Positions 52,811-61,361 of a stretch of 64,000 bases of DNA are shown one piece after another (within the stretch, counting starts at the first letter, position 1; each line of letters begins with the position of its first letter). A model generated the notes under the pieces. That model did no database searches. It saw only the letters and a program-made list of their open reading frames with translations, and was not told the DNA's origin. This DNA is from Micromonospora sp. CCTCC AA 2012012. Lineage in GTDB: Bacteria; Actinomycetota; Actinomycetes; Mycobacteriales; Micromonosporaceae. The stretch spans positions 5,952,001-6,016,000 of the forward strand of contig NZ_CP159342.1 of assembly GCF_040499845.1 (NCBI RefSeq). The letters run 5' to 3'. Position numbers and translations under genes: made by a program.

Positions 52811-53704
52811 ATGTCCACGTCCTCCCGCTCCTCGCGTACCGGTCCCGCGCCGGCCCCGGGCGACCGTCCGGCCTTCCGTGGCTGGCGGTCGGTGGTGGTG
52901 CTGGTCGCGTTCGTGGTGGCGCTCGGCGGCGGCGTGTTCGCGGCGGTCCGGCACCCGACGGCCGGTGCCGAGGTGCTGGTCAGCGACGGGTTGGCCACCG
53001 CGCCGATGGTCCCGCCCGCCACCGCGCCCGCCGGCGCGTCCCCGTCGCCGCCGTCCGTAGCGGATGCGCCGTCGGTCGTGCCGCCGGTCGCGCCGGTGCT
53101 GGCGCTGTCCGGGCCGGTGCCGTCGGCCGGTCGCGGCACCTTCGGGTACGACGACCGTCCCGCCCCGGTGCTGGGCCGGGCCGGCGAGCTGCGCCGGTTC
53201 CGGGTGGCGGTGGAGAACGGCTCGGGGGAGGACGTGGCGGCGTTCGGTGACGCGGTGCAGGCGGCCCTCGCTGGCCCGGGGAGCTGGGTGGACAGTGGCC
53301 GGTTGCGGTTGCAGCGGGTGCCCGGCAGCGCCCGGTACGACTTCACGGTCTTCCTGGCCACCGCCGGCACGGCGGGGCGGATGTGCCTGGCCGGGGGGAC
53401 CGACATCCGGGTGGGTGGTCGGCCGTACACCTCGTGTCGGACACCCGGCAAGGTGATCATCAATCTGGATCGCTGGCGGCTCTCGGTGCCGCACCTGGTC
53501 AGTGCCGGTCTGCCGTTGGAGCGCTACCGGCTCTATGTGATCAACCATGAGGTCGGCCACCAGTTGGGGCACCATCACGAGCGCTGCCCGGGGCCGGGTC
53601 GGCCGGCTCCGGTGATGCAGCAGCAGACGCTCTTCCTGAACGGCTGCGTCGCCAACCCGTGGCCGTACGTGGAGGGGCGGCGGTACACCGGGCCACCGGT
53701 CTGA
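52811..53704 (+). CDS. DUF3152-type metzincin-like secreted protein, copy 1
   Basis: 297 residues. One N-terminal membrane anchor/signal ('SVVVLVAFVVALGGGVFAAV'), a Pro/Ser/Ala linker, then the DUF3152 domain: 'LRRFRVAVENGSGEDVAAFG' and the zinc motif 'INHEVGHQLGHHHERCPG', which fits the metzincin consensus HExxHxxGxxH, with a Met-turn-like 'PAPVMQQQT'. Cys pairs are present outside the membrane. It is predicted to be a surface metallopeptidase; activity is unproven. ATG 52811. Followed by a paralogue. Confidence 0.85.
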   Translation: MSTSSRSSRTGPAPAPGDRPAFRGWRSVVVLVAFVVALGGGVFAAVRHPTAGAEVLVSDGLATAPMVPPATAPAGASPSPPSVADAPSVVPPVAPVLALSGPVPSAGRGTFGYDDRPAPVLGRAGELRRFRVAVENGSGEDVAAFGDAVQAALAGPGSWVDSGRLRLQRVPGSARYDFTVFLATAGTAGRMCLAGGTDIRVGGRPYTSCRTPGKVIINLDRWRLSVPHLVSAGLPLERYRLYVINHEVGHQLGHHHERCPGPGRPAPVMQQQTLFLNGCVANPWPYVEGRRYTGPPV

Positions 53705-53790
53705 TCGTCCTTCTCGTGGCGATGTCGAGTATTTCGCGGCAACAGCGGCAATCGGGAGTAAATGCCCGAATCGGATGGCACGCTGGTGGC

Positions 53791-54732
53791 ATGACGTCGT
53801 CGTCCCCTTACGACCCGCCTGCCGAGTCCCGCCGCCCACCGGACCGTCCCGGCCGGGAGCCGGTGCCGCTGGACTTCGACCGTCCGCCGGCCCCCGTCGG
53901 CCCCGTTCCGGTCCGCCCCGCGCTCCGTCGGATGCGCCGCCGTCGCCGCCGTACGCTGCTGCTCGTCCTGGTGCTGCTGGCGGCGGGTGGCGCGACGGCC
54001 ACGGTGACCGGCCTGCCGGACCGCGTCGCCGACGACGTCGCGGCGGCCTCCGGCGACCCCCGGCCGGCGTTCGTGGTGGAGGCCGATCCGACCGGGGCGG
54101 GAGCCGGCACCCGCAGCGAGCCGAGGGGAGCCGGCACCCGCAGCGAGCCGAGCGGCTATCCGACGGCGGCCTCGGGCCGGTTCGCCGCCGCCGACGGGGG
54201 GTCCCCGGTCCGGGGCGTGGACGGGCCGCTGCGCCGCTACCGGGTCGCCGTCGAGGAGGGCTCCGGGCAGGACGTGGACGCCTTCGCCGCCACCGTGGAC
54301 GAGGTGCTCGGCGACCCGCGCAGCTGGATCGCCTCCGGTGAGCTGCGGCTCCAGCGGGTGGCCGAGGAGGCCGCCGCCGACTTCACCATCTATCTGGCCA
54401 CCCCGGCCACCTCGGAGCGGATGTGCGCCGAGGGTGGGCTGACCACCGAGCGGTACACCTCGTGCCGGCTGCCCGGCCGGGTCGTGCTCAACCTGGCCCG
54501 GTGGATGGAGGCGGTGCCGGACTACGGGGCGCCGGTGGAGACCTACCGCAGCTATGTGATCAACCACGAGGTCGGGCACGAGCTGGGCGAGGAGCACCAG
54601 GCCTGTCCGGGGCCCGGCGAGCCCGCCCCGGTGATGCAGCAGCAGACGTACGGGCTGGACGGCTGCGTCGCCAACGCCTGGCCGTACGTCGACGGGAGGC
54701 GGTACTCCGGCGAGCCGGTGGCGGGGATCTGA
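53791..54732 (+). CDS. DUF3152-type metzincin-like secreted protein, copy 2
   Basis: 313 residues, paralogue of the preceding gene: basic N-terminus, one membrane segment ('TLLLVLVLLAAGGATATVT'), linker with a repeated GAGTRSEP unit (22-base direct repeat in DNA), and the same catalytic pattern 'INHEVGHELGEEHQACPG' (HExxHxxGxxH) and 'PAPVMQQQT'. All zinc ligands are retained, so both copies may be active. The 86 bases between the two genes are relatively AT-rich and may hold a promoter. ATG 53791. Confidence 0.85.
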   Translation: MTSSSPYDPPAESRRPPDRPGREPVPLDFDRPPAPVGPVPVRPALRRMRRRRRRTLLLVLVLLAAGGATATVTGLPDRVADDVAAASGDPRPAFVVEADPTGAGAGTRSEPRGAGTRSEPSGYPTAASGRFAAADGGSPVRGVDGPLRRYRVAVEEGSGQDVDAFAATVDEVLGDPRSWIASGELRLQRVAEEAAADFTIYLATPATSERMCAEGGLTTERYTSCRLPGRVVLNLARWMEAVPDYGAPVETYRSYVINHEVGHELGEEHQACPGPGEPAPVMQQQTYGLDGCVANAWPYVDGRRYSGEPVAGI

Positions 54733-54841
54733 GTTATTCCCGCTCCCGCAGTTCGGACGACGTGTCCCTCATCATGGCCGATCCCTACCCGGGCGAGCGA
54801 CAATTGCGCGGTTCACCACCGCCGACCCCGGGGAGTCCACC

Positions 54842-56023
54842 GTGTCGCTGCCCCCGCTCGTCGAACCCGCCGCCGAGCTGACCGTTGACGAGATCCGCCG
54901 CTACTCGCGCCACCTGATCATCCCGGACGTCGGGGTCGAGGGGCAGAAGCGGCTGAAGAACGCCCGGGTGCTCTGCGTCGGCGCCGGCGGCCTCGGCTCG
55001 CCGGCCCTGATGTACCTCGCCGCCGCCGGCGTGGGCACGCTCGGCATCATCGACTTCGACACCGTCGACGAGTCCAACCTCCAGCGTCAGATCATCCACG
55101 GCGTCTCCGACATCGGCCGCTCCAAGGCCGAGTCCGCCGCCGCCTCGATCCGCGAGATCAACCCGCTGGTCACGGTGGAGATCCACAACACCGCGCTGGA
55201 CCGGGAGAACGTCCGGGAGATCTTCTCCGGGTACGACCTGATCGTCGACGGCACCGACAACTTCGCCACCCGCTACATGGTGAACGACGCGGCGGTGCTG
55301 CTCGGCAAGCCGTACGTCTGGGGTTCGATCTACCGCTTCGACGGCCAGGCGTCGGTGTTCTGGGCCGAGCACGGCCCCTGCTACCGCTGCCTCTACCCGG
55401 AGCCCCCGCCGCCCGGCATGGTGCCGTCCTGCGCCGAGGGCGGCGTCCTCGGCGTGCTCTGCGCGTCGATCGGCTCGATCCAGGTCAACGAGGCGATCAA
55501 GCTGCTCGCCGGCATCGGTGAGCCGCTGGTCGGCCGGCTGATGGTCTACGACGCCCTGGAGATGGAATACCGCAAGATCAAGGTCCGCAAGGACCCGAAC
55601 TGCGTGCTTTGCGGCGAGAACCCGACGGTCACCGACCTGCTGGAGGACTACGAGGACTTCTGCGGCGCGGTCTCCGAGGAGGCCCAGGAGGCGGTGGTCG
55701 ACGCGACCATCACCGCGCTGGAGCTCAAGGAGTGGCAGGACGCCGGCAAGGACATCTTCCTGGTGGACGTCCGCGAGCCCGCGGAATACGAGATCGTCCG
55801 GATCCCCGGCTCGACCCTGATCCCCAAGGGCGAGATCATCTCCGGTGAGGCGCTGGCGAAGCTCCCGCAGGACAAGCAGATCGTGCTGCACTGCAAGTCC
55901 GGGGTCCGCTCGGCCGAGGCGCTCGCCGCGCTGAAGGCAGCCGGCTTCCGGGACGCCGTGCACGTCCAGGGCGGGGTGCTCTCCTGGATCAAGCAGATCG
56001 ACCCGTCGCTGCCCGCGTACTGA
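54842..56023 (+). CDS. moeZ: MoeZ adenylyltransferase/sulfurtransferase
   Basis: 393 residues. E1-like MoeB domain: 'VLCVGAGGLGSPALMYLAAA' (ATP-binding), 'IIDFDTVDESNLQRQIIHG', zinc Cys in 'PCYRCLYPE' and 'NCVLCGENP'; then a rhodanese domain with active-site Cys in 'VLHCKSGVRSAEA'. It adenylates the C-terminal Gly of sulfur-carrier proteins (MoaD, CysO, ThiS-like) and passes sulfur to them for molybdopterin, cysteine or thioquinolobactin-type products. GTG 54842 with GGGGAG seven bases upstream. A strong hairpin follows. Confidence 0.95.
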   Translation: MSLPPLVEPAAELTVDEIRRYSRHLIIPDVGVEGQKRLKNARVLCVGAGGLGSPALMYLAAAGVGTLGIIDFDTVDESNLQRQIIHGVSDIGRSKAESAAASIREINPLVTVEIHNTALDRENVREIFSGYDLIVDGTDNFATRYMVNDAAVLLGKPYVWGSIYRFDGQASVFWAEHGPCYRCLYPEPPPPGMVPSCAEGGVLGVLCASIGSIQVNEAIKLLAGIGEPLVGRLMVYDALEMEYRKIKVRKDPNCVLCGENPTVTDLLEDYEDFCGAVSEEAQEAVVDATITALELKEWQDAGKDIFLVDVREPAEYEIVRIPGSTLIPKGEIISGEALAKLPQDKQIVLHCKSGVRSAEALAALKAAGFRDAVHVQGGVLSWIKQIDPSLPAY

Positions 56024-56032
56024 CCCGTGCGG

Positions 56033-56072
56033 GCGAAGGGGCGGGGTGGCCACGGCCGCCCCGCCCCTTCGC
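56033..56072 (+). terminator. Hairpin terminator after moeZ
   Basis: 18-base arms (GCGAAGGGGCGGGGTGGC / GCCGCCCCGCCCCTTCGC) with one wobble pair and the loop CACG, ten bases after the stop. Confidence 0.8.
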
Positions 56073-56182
56073 GTATCGACGCACCGGGACGCACCGCCCC
56101 CGCCGACCGGAGCGACGCAGCCAGTCCCGCCTCGGCCGAATCAACGAGGCGCAACCACGTCTGCGCCGGTAGCGTTGCCGCC

Positions 56183-57130
56183 GTGGTCGACTTGGACGCC
56201 GCGACCGGCTTCGTCGTGGCTCACGGGGACGCGGTGGACCGTGCCCGGCTCTCCCGGCTGCGCAACGGCGCCCCGGTCCCCGACGAGCTGCTCGACGTCG
56301 CCGAGGCCGGGCAGACGCCCGACGGTGGCTGGCCGGCCGTCCTCGGCGGCGAGGTGGCGTCGGTCGACGCGACCTGCTTCCGGCTGGCCGAACTGGACGA
56401 CCTGGGTGCGCTCGGCCGTCCGGCGGCCCGGCACGCGCTGGACTGGCTGGCCGCCCGGCAGCTCGCCGACGGCGGCTGGGACGAGGACCCGTCGCTGGCC
56501 GGGTTCGCCCCCGAGTGGGCCCGCCCCGGGGACCCGGAGGCCCGGCTCTTCCTCACCGCCAACGCCGGCTTCTGGCTGACCGTGGCCGGTCTGGACGCCC
56601 GCGCCGCCGGCCCGCTCGACCACCGCGTCGGCGGGGCGTACGCCGGGGTGGTGCAGGCGGCGGCGCAGGCGCTCGCCGCGCAGCTCGCCCCGGACGGGAG
56701 CTGGCCGTCGTTCCTGCCGGCCGGCTGGTTGAGCGCGGCGGTGCTGCACCGTCAGCAGCTCTACTACGAGTCGGCGCGGATCCAGGCGGTGCTGGCCGAG
56801 CGGATCCCGACGATGTCCCCGGCCGACGTGGCCTGGCTGGCCGCGACGCTGCGCCGGGTCGAGGTGGGCGAGGAGCAGTGGCTGCTGGTGTCGGCGCGCA
56901 ACCGGCTCGCCGAGACGCAGCGCAGCGACGGCGGCTGGGACAGCGACGACGGCCACCAGTTCGACGTGCACACCACCCTGCGGGCGATCCGCGCCTGCCG
57001 GTCGGTGATCCCGGCGCCCCGGCCGGTCAGCCCGGCCCCGACCGGGCAGCACCCGGTCGTCCCGCCGCCCCGCGGGCGGCCGGCCGCCGATCCGGGCCGC
57101 ACCGGCCCGGAGGAGCCGACGGCCGGCTGA
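56183..57130 (+). CDS. Squalene-cyclase/prenyltransferase-repeat protein
   Basis: 315 residues of (alpha/alpha) barrel-type repeats carrying the QxxDGGW-like motif: 'GQTPDGGWPAVLGG', 'ARQLADGGWDEDPSLAG', 'AQLAPDGSWPSFLPAGW' and 'QRSDGGWDSDDGHQFDVHT'. This is half the size of a triterpene cyclase and lacks DxDD, so a true cyclase is unlikely; a protein-prenyltransferase-like or binding role is possible. The GTG at 56183 follows TAGCGT (56170-56175) by seven bases (leaderless). The longer frame from 56027 passes through the moeZ terminator and is rejected. Ends three bases from the convergent proA stop. Confidence 0.78.
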   Translation: MVDLDAATGFVVAHGDAVDRARLSRLRNGAPVPDELLDVAEAGQTPDGGWPAVLGGEVASVDATCFRLAELDDLGALGRPAARHALDWLAARQLADGGWDEDPSLAGFAPEWARPGDPEARLFLTANAGFWLTVAGLDARAAGPLDHRVGGAYAGVVQAAAQALAAQLAPDGSWPSFLPAGWLSAAVLHRQQLYYESARIQAVLAERIPTMSPADVAWLAATLRRVEVGEEQWLLVSARNRLAETQRSDGGWDSDDGHQFDVHTTLRAIRACRSVIPAPRPVSPAPTGQHPVVPPPRGRPAADPGRTGPEEPTAG

Positions 57131-57133
57131 GCC

Positions 57134-58375
57134 TCAGCGCAGGTGGCCGTCCCCGGTGACGACGTACTTGGTGCTGGTCAGCTCGGGCAGCCCCATCGGG
57201 CCGCGGGCGTGCAGCTTCTGGGTGGAGATGCCGATCTCCGCGCCGAACCCGAACTCGCCGCCGTCGGTGAACCGGGTGGAGGCGTTCACCATCACGGCCG
57301 CCGCGTCGACCCGGGCCACGAACTCGCGGGCCGACCGCTGCGAGTCGGTGATGATCGCCTCGGTGTGTCCGGTGCCGTACCGCCGGATGTGCGCGACCGC
57401 CGCGTCGAGCGAGTCGACCACGGCGACGGAGATGTCGGCGGAGAGGTATTCGGTGCCGAAGTCCTCCTCGGTGGCCGGGACGACCGCGTCGGACCAGCCG
57501 GCCACCCGCTCGTCGCCGTGCACGGTCACCCCGGCCTCGGCGAAGGCGGCCAGCATCGGGGGCAGGAACGCGTCCGCCACGTCCGCGTGCACCAGCAGCG
57601 ACTCGGCGGTGTTGCAGGTGCTCAACCGCTGGGTCTTGGCGTTCAGGGTGACCGCGACGGCCTTGCCGACGTCGGCGTCGGCGTCCACGTAGACGTGGCA
57701 GTTGCCCACCCCGGTCTCGATCACCGGCACCGTCGACTCCTCGACCACGGTCCGGATCAGCGACGCGCCGCCGCGCGGGATCAGCACGTCGACCAGGCCC
57801 CGGGCCCGCATCAGCTCCTTGACCGAGTCGCGGGAACTCGCGTCGAGCAACTGCACCGCGTCGGCCGGCAGCCCGGCCCCGGCGACCGCGTCGCGGAGCA
57901 CCGCGACCAGCGCGGCGTTGGAGTGCGCGGCCGAGGAGGAACCGCGCAGCAGCGCCGCGTTGCCGGACTTGAGGCAGATCCCGGCGGCGTCCACGGTGAC
58001 GTTCGGGCGGGCCTCGTAGATGATGCCGACCACCCCGAACGGCACCCGGACCTGCCGCAGCTCCAGGCCGTTGGGCAGGGTCGATCCGCGGACCACCTCG
58101 CCGACCGGGTCGGGCAGCGCGGCCATCTGGCGCAGCGCGTCGGCGATGCCGGCGACCCGGGCCGCGTCGAGCCCCAGCCGGTCCAGCACGGCGTCGGTCA
58201 GCCCGGCCGCCCGCCCGGCCGCCAGGTCCGTCGCGTTGGCGGCCAGGATCTCCGGGGTACGCGCCACCAGCGCGTCGGCCATCGCGACCAGCGCGGCGTC
58301 CTTGGTCGTACGGGTGGCGACGGCGAGCGCCTCCGCCGCGTCCCGGCCCCGCCGGGCCTGCTCGACGACACTCAT
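57134..58375 (-). CDS. proA: Gamma-glutamyl phosphate reductase
   Basis: 413 residues. NADPH-dependent reduction of gamma-glutamyl phosphate to glutamate semialdehyde in proline synthesis. Catalytic Cys in '[14 protein letters not shown]', upstream '[20 protein letters not shown]' and '[13 protein letters not shown]', and 'INASTRF'-type end motif '[20 protein letters not shown]'. Second gene of a proBA pair, 25 bases after proB. Confidence 0.96.
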   Translation of the reverse strand: MSVVEQARRGRDAAEALAVATRTTKDAALVAMADALVARTPEILAANATDLAAGRAAGLTDAVLDRLGLDAARVAGIADALRQMAALPDPVGEVVRGSTLPNGLELRQVRVPFGVVGIIYEARPNVTVDAAGICLKSGNAALLRGSSSAAHSNAALVAVLRDAVAGAGLPADAVQLLDASSRDSVKELMRARGLVDVLIPRGGASLIRTVVEESTVPVIETGVGNCHVYVDADADVGKAVAVTLNAKTQRLSTCNTAESLLVHADVADAFLPPMLAAFAEAGVTVHGDERVAGWSDAVVPATEEDFGTEYLSADISVAVVDSLDAAVAHIRRYGTGHTEAIITDSQRSAREFVARVDAAAVMVNASTRFTDGGEFGFGAEIGISTQKLHARGPMGLPELTSTKYVVTGDGHLR

Positions 58376-58400
58376 CTGCCTACTCCTTCAATGCGGGGGT

Positions 58401-59510
58401 TCACAGCAGCACCAGGTCGTCACGGTGGACGACTTCGCGTTCGTACGCCGGGCCGAGGGCGGCGGCGAGTTCGCCGGTGGAACGGCCGAGCAGGCCGGGC
58501 AGTTCCACCGCGTCGTAGTTGACCAGGCCCCGGGCCACCGGGGAACCGTCGGCGTCGACCAGGTCGACCGGGTCGCCGGCGGTGAACGCGCCGTCCACGG
58601 CGGTGATCCCGGCGGGCAGCAGCGACTTGCGTCGGCCCACCACGGCCTGCACCGCGCCCGGGTCGAGGTGCAGCCGGCCGCGCGGGGTGGTGGCGTGCGC
58701 GAGCCAGAAGAGCCGGGCGGCGGGGCGCTGCCGTTCCGGGTGGAAGAGCGTGCCGACCGACTCGCCGGCCAGCGCCCGGGCGGCCAGCGGGGCCGCGGTG
58801 AGCACCACCGGGATGCCGAAGCCGGTGGCGATCCGGGCCGCCTCGACCTTGGTGACCATGCCGCCGGTGCCGACCCCGGCGCGACCCGCGCCGCCGATGT
58901 CGATGCCGGCCAGGTCCCGCTCGCAGTGCACCTCGCCGATCCGGCTGGTCTCCGGCCGGGACGGGTCGCCGGTGTAGAGGGCGTCCACATCCGACAGGAG
59001 CACCAGCAGGTCGGCGTGGACCAGGGCGGCCACCAGCGCGGCGAGCCGGTCGTTGTCGCCGAACCGGATCTCCTCGGTGGCCACCGTGTCGTTCTCGTTG
59101 ACGATCGGCACGGCCCGCAGGTCGAGCAGCTTGCGCAGGGTCCGGTAGGCGTTGCGGTAGTGCACCCGGCGGGTCACGTCGTCGACGGTGAGCAGCACCT
59201 GCCCGACGGTCAGCCGGTGCCGGGCGAAGCTGGCCGCGTACCGGCCGATCAGCAGGCCCTGCCCGACGCTGGCGGCGGCCTGCTGGGTGGCCAGGTCGCG
59301 GGGGCGGCGGGGCAGCCCGAGCGGGGCGAGGCCGGCGGCGATCGCGCCGGAGGAGACCAGCACCACCTCCCGGCCGTCGGCGGCCAGCGCGCCGAGGGTG
59401 TCGACCAGCGCGTCGACCCGGGCGTCGTCGAGCCCGCCCGTCGCCGTGGTCAGCGAGGACGAACCGATCTTGACGACGACCCGCCGGGCCGAGGTGACAG
59501 CTTCGCGCAC
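58401..59510 (-). CDS. proB: Glutamate 5-kinase
   Basis: 369 residues. First committed step of proline synthesis: phosphorylates glutamate gamma-carboxyl. Kinase domain motifs 'VVVKIGSSSLTT', 'EVVLVSSGAIAAGLAPLG', 'IVNENDTVATEEIRFGDNDR', 'GTGGMVTKVEAARIA'; a PUA domain at the C-terminus ('GVGRRKSLLPAGITAVDG' region). I chose GTG 59510, which starts just before the kinase fold; longer upstream frames overlap the divergent alkyltransferase-like gene. Proline probably inhibits it. Upstream gene of proBA. Confidence 0.95.
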   Translation of the reverse strand: MREAVTSARRVVVKIGSSSLTTATGGLDDARVDALVDTLGALAADGREVVLVSSGAIAAGLAPLGLPRRPRDLATQQAAASVGQGLLIGRYAASFARHRLTVGQVLLTVDDVTRRVHYRNAYRTLRKLLDLRAVPIVNENDTVATEEIRFGDNDRLAALVAALVHADLLVLLSDVDALYTGDPSRPETSRIGEVHCERDLAGIDIGGAGRAGVGTGGMVTKVEAARIATGFGIPVVLTAAPLAARALAGESVGTLFHPERQRPAARLFWLAHATTPRGRLHLDPGAVQAVVGRRKSLLPAGITAVDGAFTAGDPVDLVDADGSPVARGLVNYDAVELPGLLGRSTGELAAALGPAYEREVVHRDDLVLL

Positions 59511-59571
59511 GCGACCATTCTGCGCGGTCCGTCCCACCACGGCCGCCGCCGTTCCCATACTCTGGCCGGTC

Positions 59572-59886
59572 GTGACACCAGAGGAGTACGTCGAGGCGGT
59601 GCTCGACCTGGTCGAGCGGATTCCGCCGGGCCGGGTGATGTCGTACGGGGCGGTGGCCGACGCGCTCGCCGAGCGCTCCGGGCGGGCGTCGGCCCGGCTG
59701 GTCGGCGCGATCATGGCCCGGCACGGGGGCGGGGTGCCCTGGCACCGGGTGGTGAACTCGGCCGGTCGGCTGCCGCCCGGGCACGAGGTGGAGGCGCGGT
59801 CCCGGCTGCGGGCCGAAGGGTGCCCGCTGCGCGGGTCCGGGGTGGACATCCGGGCGGCGGCCTGGTCGCCGGACGAGGGGATGTGA
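59572..59886 (+). CDS. Alkyltransferase-like (ATL) DNA-damage-binding protein
   Basis: 104-residue MGMT-fold protein: 'YVEAVLDLVERIPPGRVMSY' and 'GGVPWHRVVNSAGRLPPGHE'. The methyl-acceptor Cys of the PCHRV motif is Trp, the hallmark of ATL proteins, which bind O6-alkylguanine without repairing it and flag it for nucleotide excision repair. All other fold motifs are retained. GTG 59572 with TACTCT eight bases upstream and no ribosome-binding site, so probably leaderless. Divergent from proB. Confidence 0.9.
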   Translation: MTPEEYVEAVLDLVERIPPGRVMSYGAVADALAERSGRASARLVGAIMARHGGGVPWHRVVNSAGRLPPGHEVEARSRLRAEGCPLRGSGVDIRAAAWSPDEGM

Positions 59887-59918
59887 CCGGGGCCATAACG
59901 TGAGTAACATTCGTCGCC

Positions 59919-61301
59919 ATGGAAGCGACGGGGCCGACCGGGCGCCTGCCCCGCCGGGTGCACGCCGGCTATGCGCTGGGCTCACTGGTCACCGGGGCCT
60001 TCGGCACCGTGCCCGGGCTGCTGCTCCTGCCCTACCTGACCGACACGCTGGGCGTCGCCGCGGGCGTGGCCGCCCTGCTGGTGCTCCTGCCGAAGGCGTG
60101 GGACGTGCTGGTCAACCCGGTCGCCGGGCGGATCTCCGACCGGACGCGCTCGCGCTGGGGCGCCCGCCGGCCGTATCTGCTGGCGGGTGGGCTCGCGCTG
60201 GCCGTGCTCTTCGCCGGGATCTTCGCCGCGCCGTTCGGCACCGGGCCGGGCGCCGGGGCGTACGTGGCGCTGGCGTTCCTCGCCACCGCCACCGCGTTCG
60301 CCTTCTTCCAGGTGCCGTACGTGGCGATGCCGGCCGAGTTGACCGACGACCGGCTGGAACGTACCCGGCTGATGAGCTGGCGGATCGCGGTGCTGGCGCT
60401 GGCCATCCTGGTCTCCGGGGCGGTGGCCCCGGCGGTGGTGGCCGCCGGCGGCGAGGGCGTGGCCGGGCACCGCTGGATGGGGCTCTTCGTGGCCGCGCTG
60501 ATCGTGCTCGGCGCGGTCGGCGCGTTCCTCGGCACCCGCGCCGCGCCGACCGGCACGGTGGGGGAGAGCGAGCCGAGCCTGCGCGCCCAGCTCGCGGTCG
60601 TCGCCGCGAACCGGCCGTTCCGGGCGCTGCTGGCCTGCTTCGTGGTGCAGTCCGCCGGGGTGGCGACCGTGCTGGCCGGGGTCAGCTACTTCGCCGGCCA
60701 GGTGCTGCGCGACCCGGAGACCGGGCCCACCCTGCTCTTCGTCTGCTTCGTCGGGCCGGCGCTGCTGGTCATGCCGCTCTGGACCCGGGTCGGCGCCCGG
60801 GTGGGCAAGCGCGCCGCCCTGGTCGCCGCGTCGCTGATCTTCGCGGCCGGCGCGACGGCCCTGGTCGCCGCGCCCGTGCTGCCGGCCGCCGGGGTCTACC
60901 TGCTGGTGGCGGTGATCGGCGTGGGCTACGCCGGCCAGCAGGTCTTCGCCCTGGCCATGCTGCCCGACTGCATCGCCGACGAGACCGCGCGCACCGGTCG
61001 CCGCCAGGCCGGCGTCTTCACCGGCGTGTGGACCGCCGGGGAGACCTTCGGCCTCGCCCTCGGCCCCGGCCTCTACGGCCTGGTCCTCCACCTCACCGGC
61101 TACGTCTCCTCCACCACCGGCACCCCCGCCCCCCAGTCCGCAACGGCCCGCCTCGGCGTCCTCCTCGGCTTCACCCTCCTCCCCGCCCTCCTGCTCGCCC
61201 TCCCCACCCTCCTCCTCCCCCCACCCCCACCCCCACCCCCACCCCCACCCCCGGCGCAGTTTCACGGAAAGAGTGGGCATGAGCCGAAGAATTCGCCCTG
61301 A
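59919..61301 (+). CDS. GPH-type cation:sugar symporter (MFS)
   Basis: 460 residues, about 12 membrane segments. Early 'AFGTVPGLLLLPYLTDTLGV' and the intracellular 'NPVAGRISDRTRSRWGARRP' are signatures of the glycoside-pentoside-hexuronide cation symporter branch. Substrate unknown. ATG 59919 with TAACAT eight bases upstream (leaderless likely). Oddity: the protein ends in about 12 consecutive prolines from a hexanucleotide microsatellite and then an unrelated tail 'AQFHGKSGHEPKNSP'; the normal C-terminus may have been lost or frameshifted. Confidence 0.85.
   Translation: MEATGPTGRLPRRVHAGYALGSLVTGAFGTVPGLLLLPYLTDTLGVAAGVAALLVLLPKAWDVLVNPVAGRISDRTRSRWGARRPYLLAGGLALAVLFAGIFAAPFGTGPGAGAYVALAFLATATAFAFFQVPYVAMPAELTDDRLERTRLMSWRIAVLALAILVSGAVAPAVVAAGGEGVAGHRWMGLFVAALIVLGAVGAFLGTRAAPTGTVGESEPSLRAQLAVVAANRPFRALLACFVVQSAGVATVLAGVSYFAGQVLRDPETGPTLLFVCFVGPALLVMPLWTRVGARVGKRAALVAASLIFAAGATALVAAPVLPAAGVYLLVAVIGVGYAGQQVFALAMLPDCIADETARTGRRQAGVFTGVWTAGETFGLALGPGLYGLVLHLTGYVSSTTGTPAPQSATARLGVLLGFTLLPALLLALPTLLLPPPPPPPPPPPPAQFHGKSGHEPKNSP
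61217..61252. repeat. Hexanucleotide microsatellite in the GPH transporter gene
   Basis: Five perfect ACCCCC units (61223-61252) preceded by six C's. The reading frame gives poly-Pro; any whole-unit change keeps the frame, single-base slippage would not. Confidence 0.9.
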
Positions 61302-61361
61302 TTCCCGGAAAGTGCGGGCTGCCGACGAGGTGGTGCGCGGTCGAGACGAGAGAGGCGGGTC

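Noticed and set aside
56027-56182. N-terminal extension of the squalene-cyclase-repeat protein
   Set aside because: It would translate the moeZ terminator hairpin and has no similarity; a TAGCGT box lies just before the GTG at 56183.
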